Source: Chloroflexota bacterium (GTDB lineage Bacteria > Chloroflexota > Dehalococcoidia > Tepidiformales > Tepidiformaceae). From it: a DNA stretch of 64,000 bases. Shown here one piece after another: positions 59,176-64,000 of the stretch. A program made the translations under genes and the position numbers. Location of the stretch: assembly GCA_026710655.1 (NCBI GenBank), contig JAPOQN010000001.1:124001-188000 (forward strand). Reading direction: 5' to 3'. Each line of letters begins with the position of its first letter. Positions within the stretch are counted from its first letter, which is position 1. Below the pieces are notes generated by a model. The model was not told the origin of the DNA. It was given only the letters and a program-made list of their open reading frames with translations, and ran no database searches.

Positions 59176-59186
59176 GTTGAACGAAC

Positions 59187-60719
59187 ATGAAGAACGATTT
59201 CCTGCTTGCGATCGCCCAGCTCGCCGCTGAGAAGAACCTCGCCAAGGAGGTCATCTTCCAGGCCGTTGAGGCTGCCCTCGCTTCCGCCTACCGCCGCGAC
59301 GGCGAGGAAGGCCCGGAAGTGCACGTGCGTATCTCCGGTGAAACGGGAGATATCAGCGCCTTCATCCAGAAGACCGTCGTCCGCAATATCGAGGACGAGA
59401 ACCTCGAAATGGACCTCGAGGAAGCCAAGCGCTACAAGCCCGATGCCCGCATCGACGACATTCTCGAGTTCGAGGTAAAGCCCCCCGAGAACGCCGGCCG
59501 CATCGCCGCCCAGACGGCCAAGCAGGTCGTGCTGCAGCGCCTCCGCGAGGCCGAGCGGGGCGCTATCTACGAGGAGTACGCCGACAAGCAGGGCGAGGTG
59601 CTTCTCGCCAATGTGCAGCGCGTCGAGTCCCGCCAGGCCACCGTCGAGATCGGGCGCGGCACCGAGGCCCTCCTCCCCGGCAGCGAGATGGTGCGCAACG
59701 AGCACCTCCGCGCCGGCCAGCGCGTCAAGGTGCTCCTCCTCGAGGTGAACGACGAGGTCAAGGGACCGCAGGTCATTGTCAGCCGCGGCCACCGCCTCCT
59801 CCTGCGCCGCCTGCTCGAGGTCGAAGTGCCCGAGATCGCCCAGGGCCGCGTCGAGGTCAAGGCCATCGCCCGCGAAGGCGGCCACCGCAGCAAGGTCGCG
59901 GTCCACGGCCGCGCCGCCAGCGTCGACCCCATCGGCGCCTGCGTCGGCATGCGCGGCTCCCGCATCCAGAACGTGGTCAACGAGCTCGGCGGCGAGCGCG
60001 TCGACATCATCAAGTGGGACCCCGACCCCGTTGAGTTCGTCAGCAACGCGCTCAGCCCCGCGCAGATCGTCGAGGTTAAGCTCGACGAGGAGTCGCGCGA
60101 AGCCACGATCGTCGTTCCCGACTCCATGCTCTCCCTCGCCATCGGCAAGGAGGGGCAGAACGCCCGCCTGGCGGCCAAGCTCACCGGTTTCCGCATCAGC
60201 ATCCGCAGCCAGACCGGCGCGGAGCGCGACGGTGAGGACGCCACGATCGTCGAGGCCCCCGCTGCCTTCGACGCATTCCTGCCCGGCACCGAGCCGGACC
60301 TCGACATCCTCCAGCTGCCGGACGAGCCCCTCCCGCCCATCGAGATCGAGGTGCCGCGACCGGCCGCTGCCGTCCCTGCTCCGGCTGCCGTCGCCGCCGA
60401 TGGGGCGGCCGCCGTCGCCGAAGGCGACCAGGAGGAGGATCTGGCCTTCCCCGCCGCTCTCGCCGAGATGGAGATTCCCGACGAGGCGACCCGCGAGGCC
60501 GAGGACTACGGCGAGGAGGAGTTCGACGAGGAAGAGGGCGAGGAGTACACGGTGCCCACCCTTGTCGTGCCCGAGGAGCGCCCCACCGCCATCCGCTTCG
60601 CCGAGGACGTGCTCCCTACCCGCGAGGAGGAGCCCCAGAAGAAGCGCCGCCCACGCGGTCCGCGTGTCGAAGAGGACGAGTTCGAGGACGAAATCGACTA
60701 CTCCGGCCGGATCCACTGA
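59187..60719 (+). CDS. nusA: Transcription termination/antitermination protein NusA
   Basis: 510 residues. N-terminal RNA-polymerase-binding domain (about 1-130), S1 domain (about 135-200), KH1 (GACVGMRGSRIQNVVNELGGERVDII) and KH2 (MLSLAIGKEGQNARLAAKLTGFRISI). The C-terminal 150 residues are Ala/Pro then strongly acidic, unlike the AR repeats of E. coli NusA. It modulates pausing, termination and antitermination. No rimP gene lies upstream. ATG 59187 has no clear ribosome site after the hairpin; GGGGGAGAGG (59143-59152) lies just before it. First gene of nusA-ylxR-infB-rbfA-truB. Confidence 0.97.
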   Translation: MKNDFLLAIAQLAAEKNLAKEVIFQAVEAALASAYRRDGEEGPEVHVRISGETGDISAFIQKTVVRNIEDENLEMDLEEAKRYKPDARIDDILEFEVKPPENAGRIAAQTAKQVVLQRLREAERGAIYEEYADKQGEVLLANVQRVESRQATVEIGRGTEALLPGSEMVRNEHLRAGQRVKVLLLEVNDEVKGPQVIVSRGHRLLLRRLLEVEVPEIAQGRVEVKAIAREGGHRSKVAVHGRAASVDPIGACVGMRGSRIQNVVNELGGERVDIIKWDPDPVEFVSNALSPAQIVEVKLDEESREATIVVPDSMLSLAIGKEGQNARLAAKLTGFRISIRSQTGAERDGEDATIVEAPAAFDAFLPGTEPDLDILQLPDEPLPPIEIEVPRPAAAVPAPAAVAADGAAAVAEGDQEEDLAFPAALAEMEIPDEATREAEDYGEEEFDEEEGEEYTVPTLVVPEERPTAIRFAEDVLPTREEEPQKKRRPRGPRVEEDEFEDEIDYSGRIH

Positions 60720-60727
60720 GGTCCGTC

Positions 60728-61020
60728 ATGTCAGCCGCCCGTCGTGAGCCGCAGCGCACCTGCATCGGCTGCCGCGAGGCCGCCGGCAAGCAGGGGCTCG
60801 TGCGTCTCGTGCGCGCCCCCGAGGGCGCCCTCGCGGTCGAATCCCCCGGCCAGCGCCTCCCTGGAAGAGGCGCGTATCTCCACCGTAATCGCTCCTGTTG
60901 GGAGCACGCTCTCGAAGGCGCTACCATAGGAAAGGCCCTGCGAATGTCCCCGAAATCCGGCGATCTCGAGGGCCTGCGGCTCTACCTCGAAACGATCCCC
61001 AACAGCGGCGCGGAGGAAGC

Positions 61021-61024
<4 letters not shown>
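60728..61024 (+). CDS. ylxR: YlxR family RNA-binding protein
   Basis: 98 residues. QRTCIGCREAAGKQGLVRLVRAP and LPGRGAYLHRNRSCWEHAL are the two conserved YlxR blocks around the RGAY motif. Members bind RNA, and one is reported to affect RNase P or transcription. Starts 8 bases after nusA and overlaps infB by four bases (ATGA). Usual position in the nusA operon; the YlxQ/L7Ae gene is absent. Confidence 0.9.
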
Positions 61025-62793
<1,769 letters not shown>

Positions 62794-62814
62794 CGCCGTC
62801 CCGGTGGAATCGCC

Positions 62815-63195
62815 ATGAGCCGGCGCACGACCCGTGTCAGCGAGTTGCTCCGCGAGGAGATCAGCGAACTCGTCCAGCGCGACCTCAAGGATCCCCGCCT
62901 GGAGGGCGCGTTCCTCACCATCACCGAGGTCGAGGTGAGCCCCGACTTCCGCGTGGCCTCCGTCTTCGTGTCCCACCTGGGCAGCGCTGAGGAGCGCGAC
63001 GATGCTCTCGCCGGCTTGCAGAGCGCTTCCGCCTGGCTCGAACGCGAGCTGCGCCGCCGCCTGCGCATGCGTCGCACCCCGTCCCTCACCTTCCAGTTCG
63101 ACCCCTCCATCGAGCGGGGCGCCCGCCTCGCTTCGACCATCGCCGACCTCGCCCGCGACCGCGGGCCCGACCCCGACCCTCCCGTCGAGCCGTGA
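62815..63195 (+). CDS. rbfA: 30S ribosome-binding factor RbfA
   Basis: 126 residues. RTTRVSELLREEISELVQRDLKDPRLEGAFLTITEVEVSPDFRVASVFVSHLG is the KH-type RbfA core. It helps mature the 5' end of 16S rRNA. Start at ATG 62815 follows CCGGTGGA. Overlaps truB by four bases (GTGA). Confidence 0.95.
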   Translation: MSRRTTRVSELLREEISELVQRDLKDPRLEGAFLTITEVEVSPDFRVASVFVSHLGSAEERDDALAGLQSASAWLERELRRRLRMRRTPSLTFQFDPSIERGARLASTIADLARDRGPDPDPPVEP

Positions 63196-64000
63196 GCAGG
63201 CGCCGCAAGGGCGACTCCGGTCTCACGGGCGTGCTCCTCATCGACAAGGAGCCCGGCTGGACCAGCCACGATGTCGTTGCCCGCTCCCGCCGCCTCACCG
63301 GCCAGCGGCGCATCGGTCACACCGGCGCCCTTGATCCGATGGCCACGGGCCTGCTCGTCCTCTGCCTCGGCAGGGCCACGCGGCTCGTCGAGTACATGAT
63401 GGCCAGCGAGAAGGCCTACGAGGGCGAGATCGCCCTCGGCCGGGAGACCGATACCGACGACGCCGAGGGGCAGCCGACCACCACAGGAAAGGTCCCCGAG
63501 GACGACATCGACCTCGACGCCATTGCCCGCCGCTTCACCGGCGAGATCATGCAGACGCCGCCCGCCTACAGCGCCGTCAAGGTCGACGGCCGCCGCGCCT
63601 ATGCCCTCGCCCGCGAGGGCGAGGCGCCCGAGCTCCGTCCCCGGCCCGTGCGCGTCTCCTCCCTGCGCCTCGAACGCATCGCCCCCGACCGCCTCCGCGT
63701 CGATGTGCACTGCGGCCCTGGTATGTACGTGCGCAGCATCGCCCGCGACATCGGGCGCGCCATCGGCTGCGGCGCCCACCTCGCCAGCCTGCGCCGCACC
63801 GGCAGCGGCCCCTTCGACGTTCGCGACGCGGTGCCGGTCGAGGCCATTGGCGCCTTCGCTGGAGCGGGCAAACTCGATGAGGTCGTGCGCCCCGCCGATG
63901 AAGGTATCGCCGAGAGCGCCGCCGCCATCCTCACCACCAGCCACGCCGAGCAGCTCCGCAGCGGCCAGCTCGCCTGGACGCGTGGGGGTTTCCTCCGCCC
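63192..64000 (+). CDS. truB: tRNA pseudouridine(55) synthase, 3' end cut by window
   Basis: The first 269 codons are visible, starting at GTG 63192. GVLLIDKEPGWTSHDVVARSR, RIGHTGALDPMATGLLVLCLGRATRL (catalytic Asp48), SAVKVDGRRAYALAREGE and GMYVRSIARDIG identify TruB, which makes pseudouridine 55 in the T loop of tRNA. The C-terminal PUA domain lies past the window end. Translation is coupled to rbfA by GTGA. Confidence 0.95.
   Translation, partial: MSRRRKGDSGLTGVLLIDKEPGWTSHDVVARSRRLTGQRRIGHTGALDPMATGLLVLCLGRATRLVEYMMASEKAYEGEIALGRETDTDDAEGQPTTTGKVPEDDIDLDAIARRFTGEIMQTPPAYSAVKVDGRRAYALAREGEAPELRPRPVRVSSLRLERIAPDRLRVDVHCGPGMYVRSIARDIGRAIGCGAHLASLRRTGSGPFDVRDAVPVEAIGAFAGAGKLDEVVRPADEGIAESAAAILTTSHAEQLRSGQLAWTRGGFLR

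Noticed and set aside
57954-60716. Very long minus-strand frame (920 codons) opposite the dehydrogenase and nusA genes
   Set aside because: Shadow of two conserved genes and of the intergenic hairpin; no recognisable protein.

Overview
The window is about 64 kb of dense, high-GC (by eye roughly two-thirds G+C) bacterial chromosome with 69 protein-coding genes, two of them cut by the window ends. I see no rRNA, tRNA, CRISPR array or insertion sequence. The gene set (coenzyme F420 enzymes, CaiB-type CoA transferases, HpaB-like and xanthine-dehydrogenase-like enzymes, KatG, DUF1385 beside the L31/L27/L21 genes, FakA/FakB around L28 and RecG, NusA-YlxR-IF2-RbfA-TruB) suggests an aerobic heterotrophic member of Chloroflexota, perhaps a Dehalococcoidia-like lineage. 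That placement is inference from gene content; no marker was compared with a database.

Layout. 1-2.3 kb: end of a molybdenum hydroxylase large subunit plus a MoaD/ThiS-like protein. 2.3-4.1 kb: lower-GC DUF4143 ATPase with its own palindromic operator. 4-11.9 kb: DNA polymerase I, a nitronate-monooxygenase-like flavoprotein, a double-domain CoA transferase and a lower-GC PD-(D/E)XK protein. 12-17.6 kb: HpaB-like enzyme, phosphoribosyltransferase, Lon-N protein, PAP2 phosphatase, cation/proton antiporter. 17.6-25.7 kb: cysteine desulfurase, Yip1-like protein, RsmG, a GreA fusion protein, a 37-residue zinc ribbon, KatG, a cupredoxin lipoprotein, enoyl-CoA hydratase, a metal-receptor protein. 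25.7-34.3 kb: SDR, Pth, PHP protein, ferredoxin, L25, 2-hydroxyacid dehydrogenase, OPRT, and an operon of two hotdog hydratases plus an SDR. 34.4-47.6 kb: zinc protein-threonine deaminase, DHPS, PyrE and LepB, MBL and GcvT-like proteins, L31/L27/L21 and FtsH. 47.7-64 kb: F420 reductase and CofE, dUTPase, L19, a secreted protein, FakA, L28, Rpe, FakB, RecG, an AlkD-like protein, an amino-acid dehydrogenase, and nusA-ylxR-infB-rbfA-truB.

Three genome-scale signatures stand out. First, about 19 genes have a -10-like hexamer (TANNNT) only 6-8 bases before the start codon, the layout of leaderless mRNA; other genes carry clear Shine-Dalgarno sequences. Second, TAG is the most used stop codon (about 41 of 67 by my reading), unusual for a high-GC genome. 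Third, six of eleven convergent gene pairs overlap by the same palindrome, CTAG, in which both stop codons are read.

The most novel individual items are the fusion of an integrase-like core-binding domain to a full GreA factor, two micro-proteins with zinc-ribbon cysteines (37 and 34 residues), one of them divergent from katG across paired inverted repeats, an intrinsic-terminator-like hairpin in the nusA leader in a locus lacking rimP, and the DUF4143 ATPase with an extra C-terminal domain and a near-perfect inverted repeat at its promoter. I did not find a clear multi-gene defence or mobile system.
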